A stretch of DNA of 53,439 bases, from positions 1 through 53,439 of the forward strand of contig JALNYT010000013.1 in the NCBI GenBank assembly GCA_023229685.1, read 5' to 3'. This document shows positions 1 through 8,339 of the stretch, one piece after another. A program made the position numbers and the translations under genes. Position 1 is the first letter of the stretch; every line of letters begins with the position of its first letter. Under the pieces are notes generated by a model. It saw nothing but the letters and a program-made list of their open reading frames with translations, was not told the DNA's origin and ran no database searches. This DNA is from Sulfuritalea sp. Lineage in GTDB: Bacteria; Pseudomonadota; Gammaproteobacteria; Burkholderiales; Rhodocyclaceae.

Positions 1-148
1 TGGCCTTGATTTCAGACTTGCCGCGCAATTCGGTGAACACCCGCTTCAGGCCGGCACGTACCGCCTGGTTCACGGCATTCACCGGCGGACTGTCGATGGT
101 CACGACGGCAATAGCGCCGGACGTGGTGTGGCTCACTACTTCGCTCAC
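1..148 (-). CDS. Crotonase / 3-hydroxyacyl-CoA dehydrogenase, N-terminal fragment
   Basis: Only the first 49 codons are inside the window; the gene runs off the left edge. The visible N-terminus contains the stretch IAVVTIDSPPVNAVNQ, the first strand and loop of an enoyl-CoA hydratase/isomerase fold, as found at the start of FadB/FadJ-like and peroxisomal-type bifunctional enzymes. The start is a GTG preceded by GGAG eight bases upstream. It follows livF closely in the same direction, so it is probably the last or a late gene of the feruloyl-CoA operon and would carry out beta-oxidation steps on the CoA-activated side chain. A stand-alone enoyl-CoA hydratase is possible, because the dehydrogenase half is not visible. 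Confidence 0.7.
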   Translation of the reverse strand, partial: MSEVVSHTTSGAIAVVTIDSPPVNAVNQAVRAGLKRVFTELRGKSEIKA

Positions 149-166
149 GCTTGTTTCTCCTTGGTT

Positions 167-946
167 TCAGCTTGCAACGGGCTGAGACCGGGAGGACGCC
201 GCACGTGCGGCACCACCCAGGCCTAAATAGGATTCGATGACTTTGGGGTCATCGGCGAGTTGGCCGGCGGGACCTTCGAGGACAACTTCGCCGGTTTCGA
301 GGACATAGCCATAATCGGCAACCTGAAGGGCAGCACGGGCGTTCTGCTCGATCAGCAGGATGGCTACGCCGGCCTGCTTGAGATCGGCGATGACGCGGAA
401 GATCTCCTTCACGATCAGCGGCGCCAGCCCCAGGCTCGGCTCATCCAGCAGCAACAGTTTGGGCTTGGCCATCAGCGCACGACCCACCGCCAGCATCTGC
501 CGCTCGCCACCCGAGAGCGTGCCGGCCTGCTGCTCGCGTCGCTCCCTCAGGCGCGGGAATATCTGGAAGACCCGCTCCATGGTTTCCGGATGATCGCGAT
601 GGCCGAGCCGGTGACGCATGAAGGCGCCCATCAGCAGATTGTCGGCAACTGTCATGCTGCCGAAGAGCGCACGCGACTCCGGCACCAGACCCATGCCCTT
701 GGCGACCATGCGCTCGACCTCGATCTCCGGCTGCGGCTCGCCGAGGAAACGGATGTGGCCGCGGCTCCTCGGCAGCAGGCCCATGATCGCGCCCAGCATG
801 GTGGTCTTGCCGGCACCGTTGGGTCCGATCACCGTGACGATCTGACCGGCGCCCACCATCAGGTTGGCATGGTGCAACGCCTCGACCTTGCCGTAGGAGA
901 CGCACAGGTCGGCGACTTCGAGGATGGGTTTAGATTCGTGTTCCAT
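167..946 (-). CDS. livF: Branched-chain-type ABC transporter ATPase (LivF family)
   Basis: A 259-aa ABC ATPase with Walker A GPNGAGKTT at residues 41-49, the signature LSGGERQM and Walker B LLLLDEPSLGL. The length and the sequence after the signature match LivF of HAAT-family amino-acid or aromatic-acid importers. Its ATG directly abuts the stop of the fused LivM-LivG gene (TGAATG), so the two are translationally linked. The cluster begins with feruloyl-CoA synthase, which suggests that the transported substrate is a hydroxycinnamate or related aromatic acid rather than an amino acid. That substrate assignment is inference; the ATPase family is clear. Confidence 0.93.
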   Translation of the reverse strand: MEHESKPILEVADLCVSYGKVEALHHANLMVGAGQIVTVIGPNGAGKTTMLGAIMGLLPRSRGHIRFLGEPQPEIEVERMVAKGMGLVPESRALFGSMTVADNLLMGAFMRHRLGHRDHPETMERVFQIFPRLRERREQQAGTLSGGERQMLAVGRALMAKPKLLLLDEPSLGLAPLIVKEIFRVIADLKQAGVAILLIEQNARAALQVADYGYVLETGEVVLEGPAGQLADDPKVIESYLGLGGAARAASSRSQPVAS

Positions 947-2734
947 TCATTCCACCCCGCCCAGATAGGCTTCCAGCACCGCCGGGTTGCTCTGCACTTC
1001 CTCGGGCAGGCCTTCGGCGATCTTCTCGCCGAATTCCATCACCACCACCCGGTCGGCCAGTCCCATGACGAAGTCCATGTCGTGCTCGACCAGAAGGATT
1101 CCCATGCCTTCCGCCTTGAGCCTCCTGAGCAGTTCGGTCAGGGCCTGCTTTTCCATGTAGCGCAGGCCGGCTGCCGGTTCGTCCAGTAGCAGCAGGCAGG
1201 GGTCGGCGGCCAGCGCCCGGGCGATTTCCAGGGTGCGTTGCTGGCCCAGGGCCAGACTCCCGGCTTGCTCGAACATGCTGGCCTTGAGGCCGACACGTTC
1301 GATCTGCCGGGCGGCTTCGGCCAGCAGACGCTGTTCCTCGGTGCGCTCCATGTGCAGCATCGCGGGGATCACGCCCTTGTCGCCGCGTAGATGAGTGCCG
1401 ATGGCAACGTTCTCCAGCACACTCATGGCCGGCAACAGGCGCACGTGCTGAAAGGTGCGGCTCATGCCGCGATGGGCGATCGCCCGGGCGGTGAGGTGAT
1501 CTATGCGTTCACCGAGGAAGCAGATCTCGCCCTCGCTGACCAAGTCCACGCCGGAAATGCAATTGAACATGGTGCTTTTGCCGGCGCCGTTGGGGCCGAT
1601 CAGGGCCATGACTTCGCCGGCACGCACGGTCAGGCTCATGTCATTGTTGGCCACCAGTCCGCCAAAACACTTGAACACGTTCCTCACCTCAAGGATGTCC
1701 GCACCGGCTTGCGGCATGGCTTTTTTTGGCAGGGCTTGCCCTTGTGGCACCGCCCTGCTGCTGCGCCTGGCTTCCGGCACCAGCCGAGCGAGGATTGGCC
1801 ACAGGCCGTCGCGGGCGCGTTGCAGCACCAGTATCATCATGATGCCGAAGACGATGACCTCGAAGTTGCCGGAGGCGCCGAAGATCTTCGGCAGCAGGTC
1901 TTGCAGCCACTGCTTGAGGATGGTGATCAGGCCGGCGCCGATCAGCGCCCCCCAGACATTGGCGGCGCCACCGACTACCGCCATGAACAGGTATTCGATG
2001 CCGATGTGCAAGCCAAACGGCGTCGGATTGACGAAGCGTTGCATGTGGGCGTAAAGCCAACCGGAGAGCGCGGCGAAGAGAGCTGCGATCAGAAAAATGA
2101 TGATCTTCGATCTTGCCGTATCCACGCCCATGGCTTCGGCCATAACGGTGCCGCCCTTGAGGGCGCGGATGGCGCGGCCTTCGCGCGAGTCGAGCAGGTT
2201 CCGGGTGATCCAGACCGCCGCCAGCAGCATCACCCAGATGACATAGTAGAAGGCCCGCCCGCTCTTGAGTTCCAGACCGAAAAGTTCGAGGGGCGGAATG
2301 CCGGAAATGCCGGTATGGCCGCCGAGGAAACTGAGGTTGCCGAACAGGAAGTAGAGGCTGATGCCCCATGCGATGGTGCCCAGCGGCAGGTAGTGCCCGG
2401 ACAGACGCAGGGTGAATGAGCCCAGCAGCCACGCCACGACAGCGGTAAGCAGCAGTCCGGCGGCCAGACCCACCCAGGGGGAGCCGCCGGCCCAGGCCAG
2501 CCATCCAGGCAGGTCGGTCGCCGTGGTCAGGTAGGCGCTGGCGTAAGCGCCCAAGCCGACGAAGGCCGCCTGACCGAAGGAGGTAAGCCCCCCCACACCG
2601 GTGAGCAACACCAGGCCCAAGGCAACCAGGGCGGAGAGGCCGATGTAGTTGAGCAGGGTGACGTGAAACTCGGACAGAACCAAAGGAGCGATGCCGAGCA
2701 GGACGAGAAAGAGGGCGAGAATCGCGCGCTGCAT
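947..2734 (-). CDS. Fused LivM permease - LivG ATPase
   Basis: A single 595-aa chain joins two normally separate subunits. The first ~320 residues are a LivM-like membrane protein with about nine hydrophobic segments and the typical stretch LTGVGGLTSFGQAAFVGLGA. The last ~240 residues are a LivG-type ATPase with GPNGAGKST, the LivG-style signature LALGQQRTLEIARAL and LLLLDEPAAGL. I chose the ATG at 2734, which overlaps the upstream livH stop as TAATG. A start 14 codons earlier (2776) is open, but it would encode an arginine-rich extension inside livH. Such M-G fusions are known in this transporter family. A half-transporter with one fused and one separate ATPase (LivF) would be the working unit. 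Confidence 0.9.
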   Translation of the reverse strand: MQRAILALFLVLLGIAPLVLSEFHVTLLNYIGLSALVALGLVLLTGVGGLTSFGQAAFVGLGAYASAYLTTATDLPGWLAWAGGSPWVGLAAGLLLTAVVAWLLGSFTLRLSGHYLPLGTIAWGISLYFLFGNLSFLGGHTGISGIPPLELFGLELKSGRAFYYVIWVMLLAAVWITRNLLDSREGRAIRALKGGTVMAEAMGVDTARSKIIIFLIAALFAALSGWLYAHMQRFVNPTPFGLHIGIEYLFMAVVGGAANVWGALIGAGLITILKQWLQDLLPKIFGASGNFEVIVFGIMMILVLQRARDGLWPILARLVPEARRSSRAVPQGQALPKKAMPQAGADILEVRNVFKCFGGLVANNDMSLTVRAGEVMALIGPNGAGKSTMFNCISGVDLVSEGEICFLGERIDHLTARAIAHRGMSRTFQHVRLLPAMSVLENVAIGTHLRGDKGVIPAMLHMERTEEQRLLAEAARQIERVGLKASMFEQAGSLALGQQRTLEIARALAADPCLLLLDEPAAGLRYMEKQALTELLRRLKAEGMGILLVEHDMDFVMGLADRVVVMEFGEKIAEGLPEEVQSNPAVLEAYLGGVE

Positions 2735-3771
2735 TATTCTTCTTCTTCGACGTGATGCGTGGTCAGCGAGCGCCACACCAGCACCGGGATGATCAGTGTG
2801 AAGACGATGACTTCCTTGAAGGCCGAGGCCCAGAAAGAGGAATACGACTCGAGCAGGCCGACCAGGATGGCACCGGCAGCGGCAACCGGGTAGCTCGCCA
2901 GTCCACCGACGATGGCCCCGACGAAGCCCTTGAGGCCGACCAGGAAGCCGGTGTCGTAGTAGATGGTGGTGATCGGAGCGATCAGAACACCGGACAGAGC
3001 ACCGATCAGGGCGGCCAACAGAAAGGAAAGTTTGCCGGCCATCACCGTCGAGATTCCCATCAGTCGGGCTCCGGTGCGATTGATCGCGGTCGCGCGCAGG
3101 GCTTTGCCGTAGAAAGTCCGCTCAAAAAACAGGTAGAGAATGGCGATCAGCGTGATCGAGGAGCCGACGACCCACAGCGTCTGACCATTGATGACAATGC
3201 CGCCAAGGTTGAAACTGGCATCCGAAAAGGCTGGGGTGCGGGAGCCTTCCGCCCCGAAGAAAAGCAATCCGAGTCCGACCAGGGCCAGATGCACGGCGAC
3301 CGCGACGATCAGCAGCACCAGCACCGGCGCTTCGGCCAGCGGCTGAAAGGCCAACCGGTAGATCATGGGCCCCAGCGGGACGACCAACGCCAGGGTGAGG
3401 ATGATCTGTAGCGGCATCGCCATCTCTGTTGGCTTGAGCAGAAATATGGCGGCTGCCACCAGGGCCGGGTAGATCAGGTTCCAGGCGATAATTCTAGGGA
3501 TACGCCGGCGACCACCCCGCTGCAGTGCCTGCGCCAGGTCGACCAGGGCCACTGCCACCCCGGCCCCCAGCAGCAGCCACAGCGTGCCGGGAGTCTTGCC
3601 GACTTGCAGGCTCGCCAGGGTCAGGGCCCCCAGGGCGACGAACTCTCCCTGAGGGATGAAGATCACTCGCGTCACGGCAAATACCAGCACCAGCGCCAAT
3701 GCCAGAAGTGCGTAGATCGCGCCGTTGGTGATTCCGTCCTGCGCCAGCAGTAAGGCGATTTGCAGATCCAT
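2734..3771 (-). CDS. livH: Branched-chain-type ABC transporter permease (LivH family)
   Basis: A 345-aa polytopic inner-membrane protein that starts with ITNGAIYALLALALVLVF, the usual LivH opening. It is about 50 residues longer than typical LivH. The extra material lies around residues 75-125, where a basic segment (QRGGRRRIPRI) sits between hydrophobic stretches and suggests an additional membrane segment. The gene follows fcs with an 8-base gap and overlaps livM-livG by one base, so all are probably on one mRNA. Its partner binding protein is most likely the one encoded at 7000-8139. Confidence 0.9.
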   Translation of the reverse strand: MDLQIALLLAQDGITNGAIYALLALALVLVFAVTRVIFIPQGEFVALGALTLASLQVGKTPGTLWLLLGAGVAVALVDLAQALQRGGRRRIPRIIAWNLIYPALVAAAIFLLKPTEMAMPLQIILTLALVVPLGPMIYRLAFQPLAEAPVLVLLIVAVAVHLALVGLGLLFFGAEGSRTPAFSDASFNLGGIVINGQTLWVVGSSITLIAILYLFFERTFYGKALRATAINRTGARLMGISTVMAGKLSFLLAALIGALSGVLIAPITTIYYDTGFLVGLKGFVGAIVGGLASYPVAAAGAILVGLLESYSSFWASAFKEVIVFTLIIPVLVWRSLTTHHVEEEE

Positions 3772-3779
3772 TGCCGGGC

Positions 3780-5639
3780 TCAGGCTGAGGCGGTCCGCAA
3801 GATGACCTCTTCTGACGGCGAGTTAGCGTACAAGCGCTCCATCAACGCGGCCCGCCGTGTCAGCACTGCACGCTGGTTGATATAGCCCTTGTCGGTGATT
3901 TCGCCGGCGTCGATGGAGGCCGGTTCCTCCATCAGCAACGCCCGGTCGGCCACCATGGAACTGCCGCCGCCTTCGTCCACCAGTTGCATCATGCCGGCAC
4001 GCACATGCGCCGCCACGCGCGGGTCTGCCAGCACCTGTGCGAGAGGGATGTCCGCCGCGAGGTCCGGACACAGACTCCGGCAACCGACCGGATTGGCAAA
4101 AATCAGGAAGCCCACCGTCTCGCGATCATGCCCGGTGACGACGATATCCTGGGCCACCGGCGCCAGCATGGAAAGGGCATGGATGCGCAAGGCGCCGACA
4201 TGCACCCAGACCCCGCTCATCAGCTTGAAGTCCTCGGCGATGCGGCCGTCGAACTCGATGCCCTTGGCATGATCATGCGGATCGGCGAAACGCCCGGCGT
4301 CACCCATCAGGTAGAAGCCTTCGTCGTCGAATGCCGCCTTGGTCAGTTCCGGCTGTTTCCAGTAACCCGGCGTCACGTTGGGGCCACGCACGCGCAATTC
4401 CATTTTGTTTGCGTTCGGCACCATCTTGATCTCGCACCCGGGCGCGGGCAGGCCGATCACCCCGGCACGGTCGATCTTGAAATGCACGTTGGTGATCATC
4501 GGTGAGGTCTCGGTCGCGCCCCAGGCCGACAGCATTACCGTTGCATGCCCCCGCTCCTGAACCGAGAGCTCTTCCAGGCGACGCCACAAGTTCTGCGGCA
4601 GGGCTGCCGCCGCATAGAAAATCATGTCCAGATTGGCGAAGAAGCGCTTGCGCAGGGCATCGTCCCGTTCCAGATACGGAATCAGCATGTCGAATCCGCG
4701 GGGCACGTTGAAATACATCGTAGGCGATACGTCGCGCAGGTTGGCGACCGTTTTCTCTATCAGGCCCGGGGCCGGCTTGCCTTCGTCGACATAGAGCGTG
4801 CCCCCGTTCTTGAGGATCATGTTGAAGTTGTGATTGCCGCCGAAGGTGTGATTCCAAGGCAACCAGTCGACCACCACCGGCGGCCGTGCTTCGAGGAAGG
4901 GCCAGTTCTGGACTATGGCCTGCTGGTTGGAGCAGAGCATGCGCTGGGTATTGACGACGCCTTTGGGCACGCCGGTGGAGCCGGAAGTGAACAGGATCTT
5001 GGCGATGCTGTCGGAACTGACGGCAGCGAAGGCGCGATCGACTTCCGCGCCGCCCGGCGTAGCCAGCAGTTCGCTGAAGGCAAGAATCGGCAGTCCTTCC
5101 TGCGCCTCTCCGCTATCGGTCACCAGCGGCGCACCATGCATATCCACTGCCCGCATCGCCGGCGCAAACCTGGCGCCGTCGCTGGCGTAGATCAGTCCGG
5201 GATTGAGCAGGTCGAGGATGCTGCGCAGCTTGAGGTGATCCCTGGACATCACTGAATAGGCCGGCGACACGGGCGCTACCGGTACGCCGACGTGCATCGC
5301 GCCGAGCGTCAGGAGGGCATGATTGACGCTGTTGTCGGAGAGGATCACCAACGGTCTCTCCGCAGACAGCCTGCGTTGACGCAAACTCGCGCCGATGGCG
5401 CGTGCCGCCACCAATGCCTCGGCATAGGTAACCTCGCGCCAGCCTGCCTTGTCGCGCTCGGCAAGGAAGACTCTTTCGGGTGTCGCCTGAGCCCAATGCT
5501 CGAGATATTCACCAATGCAGCGCGCATAGGGTCCGAGGCTGCGCGGGCAGCTCAGCAGAATGCTCCCGTCGCTGCGCTTTTCGGAAACCACGGCAGCGGG
5601 CGCAAACCCGTTTAGCGCAGAACTTTTCTCCTCGTTCAT
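3780..5639 (-). CDS. fcs: Feruloyl-CoA synthase
   Basis: A 619-aa AMP-forming acyl-CoA ligase. Visible features are the P-loop FTSGSTGVPKG, the NHTFGGNHNFNMIL segment and a long C-terminal domain. The stretch DLLNPGLIYASDGARFAPAM and the overall length are typical of the Fcs/FerA family, which activates ferulate, p-coumarate and caffeate with ATP and CoA in the cytoplasm. The start is supported by AAGGAG nine bases upstream of the ATG. It is the first gene of the transporter operon, with a strong promoter candidate about 225 bases upstream. A benzoate- or other aryl-CoA ligase is the main alternative. Confidence 0.88.
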   Translation of the reverse strand: MNEEKSSALNGFAPAAVVSEKRSDGSILLSCPRSLGPYARCIGEYLEHWAQATPERVFLAERDKAGWREVTYAEALVAARAIGASLRQRRLSAERPLVILSDNSVNHALLTLGAMHVGVPVAPVSPAYSVMSRDHLKLRSILDLLNPGLIYASDGARFAPAMRAVDMHGAPLVTDSGEAQEGLPILAFSELLATPGGAEVDRAFAAVSSDSIAKILFTSGSTGVPKGVVNTQRMLCSNQQAIVQNWPFLEARPPVVVDWLPWNHTFGGNHNFNMILKNGGTLYVDEGKPAPGLIEKTVANLRDVSPTMYFNVPRGFDMLIPYLERDDALRKRFFANLDMIFYAAAALPQNLWRRLEELSVQERGHATVMLSAWGATETSPMITNVHFKIDRAGVIGLPAPGCEIKMVPNANKMELRVRGPNVTPGYWKQPELTKAAFDDEGFYLMGDAGRFADPHDHAKGIEFDGRIAEDFKLMSGVWVHVGALRIHALSMLAPVAQDIVVTGHDRETVGFLIFANPVGCRSLCPDLAADIPLAQVLADPRVAAHVRAGMMQLVDEGGGSSMVADRALLMEEPASIDAGEITDKGYINQRAVLTRRAALMERLYANSPSEEVILRTASA

Positions 5640-5870
5640 CTCTTGGTCTCCTTCCGGTTTGTATTTATTTGATCGGCGTCCTAAAGGCCGATTTCGATTT
5701 TATGCAGGCGTGCGCGCCTCACGGCTCCAGCAATCGGAACCAGGCCGGACGACCGGCCAATGGCGATAGCAAAAGGTTTCATGTCTCCTCCGATGGACTG
5801 AAATTTTCTCTCGCGCAGCGAAGCCTTTGCCAAGCTTTTCTTGTTTGTCAGTTACGCGGCCAAAGATGGC

Positions 5871-5899
5871 AGATTAGCAAATCAAAACTACCTTGTCAA
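5871..5899 (-). promoter_or_regulatory. Sigma70 promoter of the fcs-liv operon
   Basis: On the minus strand a perfect TTGACA (5899-5894) is followed after 17 bases by TAATCT (5876-5871). A second TTGACA (5910-5905) lies exactly 11 bases upstream, giving the direct repeat TGACA-N6-TGACA over the -35 region. Transcription would begin near 5864 and leave a leader of about 225 bases. The 335-base gap between fcs and the regulator gene holds this promoter, the opposing promoter and no gene that I can support. Confidence 0.6.
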
Positions 5900-5921
5900 A
5901 CGACTGTCAATAAGTTAGCCT
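5893..5921 (+). promoter_or_regulatory. Candidate promoter of the TetR-type regulator
   Basis: TTGTCA (5893-5898) is followed after 17 bases by TAGCCT (5916-5921) on the plus strand. The -10 is weak. Its -35 overlaps the -35 of the opposing fcs promoter, so the two promoters would compete, and a repressor bound here would block both. This arrangement is common for divergent TetR regulators. Confidence 0.35.
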
Positions 5922-5974
5922 AGGCAAACGGGTTCGACGTTAAAGTCAAGGACAACAGGGGATCGGAGGAATTG

Positions 5975-6865
5975 ATGGGACGGTCGGAATATTCAAAGAA
6001 GGATACCGGGACCGGGTCTCTGGAAGCATCGGTATTGTCGTTCGCGCGCAGACATCCGCAGTTCGGACAGGCAAGAGTGGCCCATGAACTGGCGTTGATC
6101 GGGCAGACCATATCGCCCTCCGGCGTGCGCTATATCTGGCAGAAACACAATCTGGAAACCGCCTACAAGCGCTTGAAGAAGCTTGAGCAATTACCCGAAA
6201 GGGCCAACACGGCATTGACTGCAAGCCAATTGGCCGTACTGAAGCGAGGCGACATTACCCGCAAGCTTGCGCAAAAGTCGCGCGGTGCTAGGACGGCAGG
6301 TGAAACGGTCGCGCCAAACGAGCGCCAGGATCAAATACTGCGGGCCGCTGCCGAGCTGTTTGTAAAGCACGGTTATGCCGGTACTTCAATCCGTGATATC
6401 GCGCACCAGGTCGGGCTGCTGCCCGGATCCGTTTATCACCACTTCCCGGGCAAGGAAGACCTGTTTGTCGCGATTCACCGCGAGGGATTTCGACAGCTTG
6501 TCATTCGCAGCGAAGCCGCAATCCGGGCTGAAGCAGATCCATGGAAGCGACTGGAACTGGCCTGCGCGGTTCATATAGATTCCGCGGTCGCCGGCGATGC
6601 AATCGCACGAATTACCGCAATCGGTCTGTTTGCCATTCACGAGGACCGGCTGCAAAAGCGACTGGAGAGGGATCGCAAGAATTACGATCAACAATTCCGC
6701 AAGCTGGTTGCTGACCTTGACCTTCCGGGCACGACCGACCGCTCAATTTTCCGCTTGGCACTGCTCGGCGCGCTTAACTGGACGCTGATCTGGTACAGAC
6801 CCGGCAAGACAGCTCCGAAGCAGATTGCTCGTGACTTGATGCAGATCTTTCGAGGAAGCACTTAG
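5975..6865 (+). CDS. TetR/AcrR regulator with N-terminal IS481-like helix-turn-helix
   Basis: A 296-aa regulator with two DNA-binding modules. Residues 25-70 (ARRHPQFGQARVAHEL, then SPSGVRYIWQKHNLET and KRLKKLE) followed by LTASQLAVLK near residue 81 resemble the winged helix and linker of IS481-family transposases. Residues 116-163 are a TetR N-terminal domain with helix-turn-helix GTSIRDIAHQVGLLPGSVYHHF. The rest is an all-helical ligand domain. The ATG at 5975 has GGAGGA four bases upstream; a TTG one codon earlier is less likely. It lies between the divergent fcs operon and the binding-protein gene, and probably controls both. Ordinary TetR proteins are about 200 aa, so the 110-residue extension is unusual. 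Confidence 0.88.
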   Translation: MGRSEYSKKDTGTGSLEASVLSFARRHPQFGQARVAHELALIGQTISPSGVRYIWQKHNLETAYKRLKKLEQLPERANTALTASQLAVLKRGDITRKLAQKSRGARTAGETVAPNERQDQILRAAAELFVKHGYAGTSIRDIAHQVGLLPGSVYHHFPGKEDLFVAIHREGFRQLVIRSEAAIRAEADPWKRLELACAVHIDSAVAGDAIARITAIGLFAIHEDRLQKRLERDRKNYDQQFRKLVADLDLPGTTDRSIFRLALLGALNWTLIWYRPGKTAPKQIARDLMQIFRGST

Positions 6866-6919
6866 CGTCCCGGCGAGTGATCTTCACGAACTGCACGGAA
6901 AGGAACCGGACCACCAAGA

Positions 6920-6958
6920 AACATCGCCCTCGCCAGGCAACCCGACGAGGGCGATGTT
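6920..6958. terminator. Hairpin terminator between convergent genes
   Basis: A perfect 13-bp inverted repeat (6920-6932 and 6946-6958, containing CATCGCCCTCG) encloses a 13-base loop. On the minus strand it is followed by TTTCTTGG, so it best serves as terminator for the binding-protein gene that ends at 7000. It also lies 55 bases after the TetR stop and may act in both directions. Confidence 0.65.
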
Positions 6959-6999
6959 GCAGGACGGCGGCCAGCTACCCGCCGCAATTCAGGCCAGGC

Positions 7000-8139
7000 C
7001 TATTTGAGCAGCTTCCAGTCGCCGTTCTCGACGGTGGCCATGACGGCGGCACGCGAATCGAAACCATTGTGATCCTTGGCCGACATGTTGAACACGCCAT
7101 GCACGGCAGGCAGTTCCTTCACGTTCTCGAGCGCGTCGCGCAAGGCGGCGCGGAACTCGGCGGTACCCGGCTTGGCCTTCTTCAGCGCTTCGGGCACGGC
7201 ACGATTCAGCAGCAGATAGGCATCCCAGCCATGGCCGCCGAAGGTGGAGCGACTGTTGACGCCATGGGCCGCTTCATACACCTTGATGTACTCGAGCGAT
7301 GGCTTCTTGGACAGATGGCTGTCGGGAAGATGCTCGGCCAGCAGCATCGGTCCAACCGGGAAGATCGTGCCTTCTACGTTTTTGCCGCCGACACGGAGGA
7401 AGTCGCGATTGGCAATGCCGTGGGTCTGGTAGAACTTGCCCTTGTAGCCGCGCTCGATCAGGGTCGCTTGCGGCAGCACGGCCGGCGTTCCCGAACCCGC
7501 GATCAGAATGGCTTCCGGATTTGCCGCCATGAGCTTGAGCGCCTGCCCCGTAACGCTGGTGTCATTGCGCTGGTAGCTCTCCGTCGCAACGATCTTGATG
7601 CCCTTGGCTTCGGCCGCGCCCTGCATTGCCTTGAGCCAGAGTTGTCCGTAGGGGTCGGCGTAGCCGATGAAGCCGATGGTCTTGATGTGGTTGGCCGCCA
7701 TGTGCGTCGCGATCGCGATGGCCATCTGGTTGAAGTTCTGCGGCGTGATGAACACCCAGGGCGCCTTGTCCGCGGCAGGCGCGAACGGAGCCATGGAGAT
7801 CTGCGGCGTCTTGGTCTCGAACGCCACTTCCAGAATCGCTATCGAGGTCGGCGTCGCGGTCGAGCCGATGATCGCATCGACCTTGTCCTCTCCGGTCAGC
7901 TTGCGGGCATTCTTTACCGCCGTGCTCGGATCGGTGGCATCGTCGAGCACGATGTACCTGACCTTTTCGCCACCAACGGTCTGCGGCAGCAAGGCAAAGG
8001 TCTGCTTTTCGGGAATGCCCAGCGACGCGGCCGGCCCGGTAGCCGAAACGCTGACGCCGATGGTGACATCGGCCAGGGCCGATCCGGCCACCAGAACCAA
8101 TGCCAGCGCTTGTGCCACTACGAGTTTTTTCACTTTCAT
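7000..8139 (-). CDS. ABC transporter substrate-binding protein (Peripla_BP_6 type)
   Basis: A 379-aa periplasmic protein with a signal peptide (MKVKKLVVAQALALVLVAGSALA, cleavage after ALA) followed by VTIGVSVSATGPAASLGIP, the usual start of the LivK-type fold. Two alternating Rossmann-like lobes follow, with segments such as AIIGSTATPTSIAI and IGFIGYADPYG. It is a single-gene unit between the TetR gene and the tlpA-like gene and has its own promoter. No permease is adjacent. The orphan fcs-liv transporter lacks a binding protein, so this is its likely partner, probably binding aromatic acids as CouP-like proteins do. The ligand is inference. Confidence 0.88.
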   Translation of the reverse strand: MKVKKLVVAQALALVLVAGSALADVTIGVSVSATGPAASLGIPEKQTFALLPQTVGGEKVRYIVLDDATDPSTAVKNARKLTGEDKVDAIIGSTATPTSIAILEVAFETKTPQISMAPFAPAADKAPWVFITPQNFNQMAIAIATHMAANHIKTIGFIGYADPYGQLWLKAMQGAAEAKGIKIVATESYQRNDTSVTGQALKLMAANPEAILIAGSGTPAVLPQATLIERGYKGKFYQTHGIANRDFLRVGGKNVEGTIFPVGPMLLAEHLPDSHLSKKPSLEYIKVYEAAHGVNSRSTFGGHGWDAYLLLNRAVPEALKKAKPGTAEFRAALRDALENVKELPAVHGVFNMSAKDHNGFDSRAAVMATVENGDWKLLK

Positions 8140-8205
8140 GCCTCCTCCTGTTTTTTGATGTGGTGTTCGCTCGCCAGGCCATGACAGACCGGACGCGACC
8201 GAAAG

Positions 8206-8233
8206 ATTCTAGGCGTGGTTGATTTGATGTCAA
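8206..8233 (-). promoter_or_regulatory. Sigma70 promoter of the binding-protein gene
   Basis: On the minus strand TTGACA (8233-8228) is followed after 16 bases by TAGAAT (8211-8206). An inverted repeat GTCAA-N5-TTGAC (8229-8243) overlaps the -35 and could be an operator. Confidence 0.6.
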
Positions 8234-8243
8234 CTTGTTTGAC

Positions 8244-8262
8244 TGACACGCAAATGACACGC
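8244..8262 (+). promoter_or_regulatory. 11-bp-period direct repeat upstream of the binding-protein promoter
   Basis: TGACACGC occurs at 8244-8251 and again at 8255-8262, an exact repeat with an 11-base period, just upstream of the -35. The core TGACA-N6-TGACA is also present over the fcs promoter. It is a candidate binding site for a shared regulator. Confidence 0.4.
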
Positions 8263-8339
8263 TTGCCGGCATCATGGCCACTTGTCCGGCATCAGCGAAC
8301 TGACCTCCGCCACAACCAGCGACTGGTAGACTGTAAGGC

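Noticed and set aside
260..1189. Long open frame opposite livF and the fused livM-livG gene
   Set aside because: Histidine- and glutamine-rich translation with no family features; it is the antisense shadow of GC-rich real genes.
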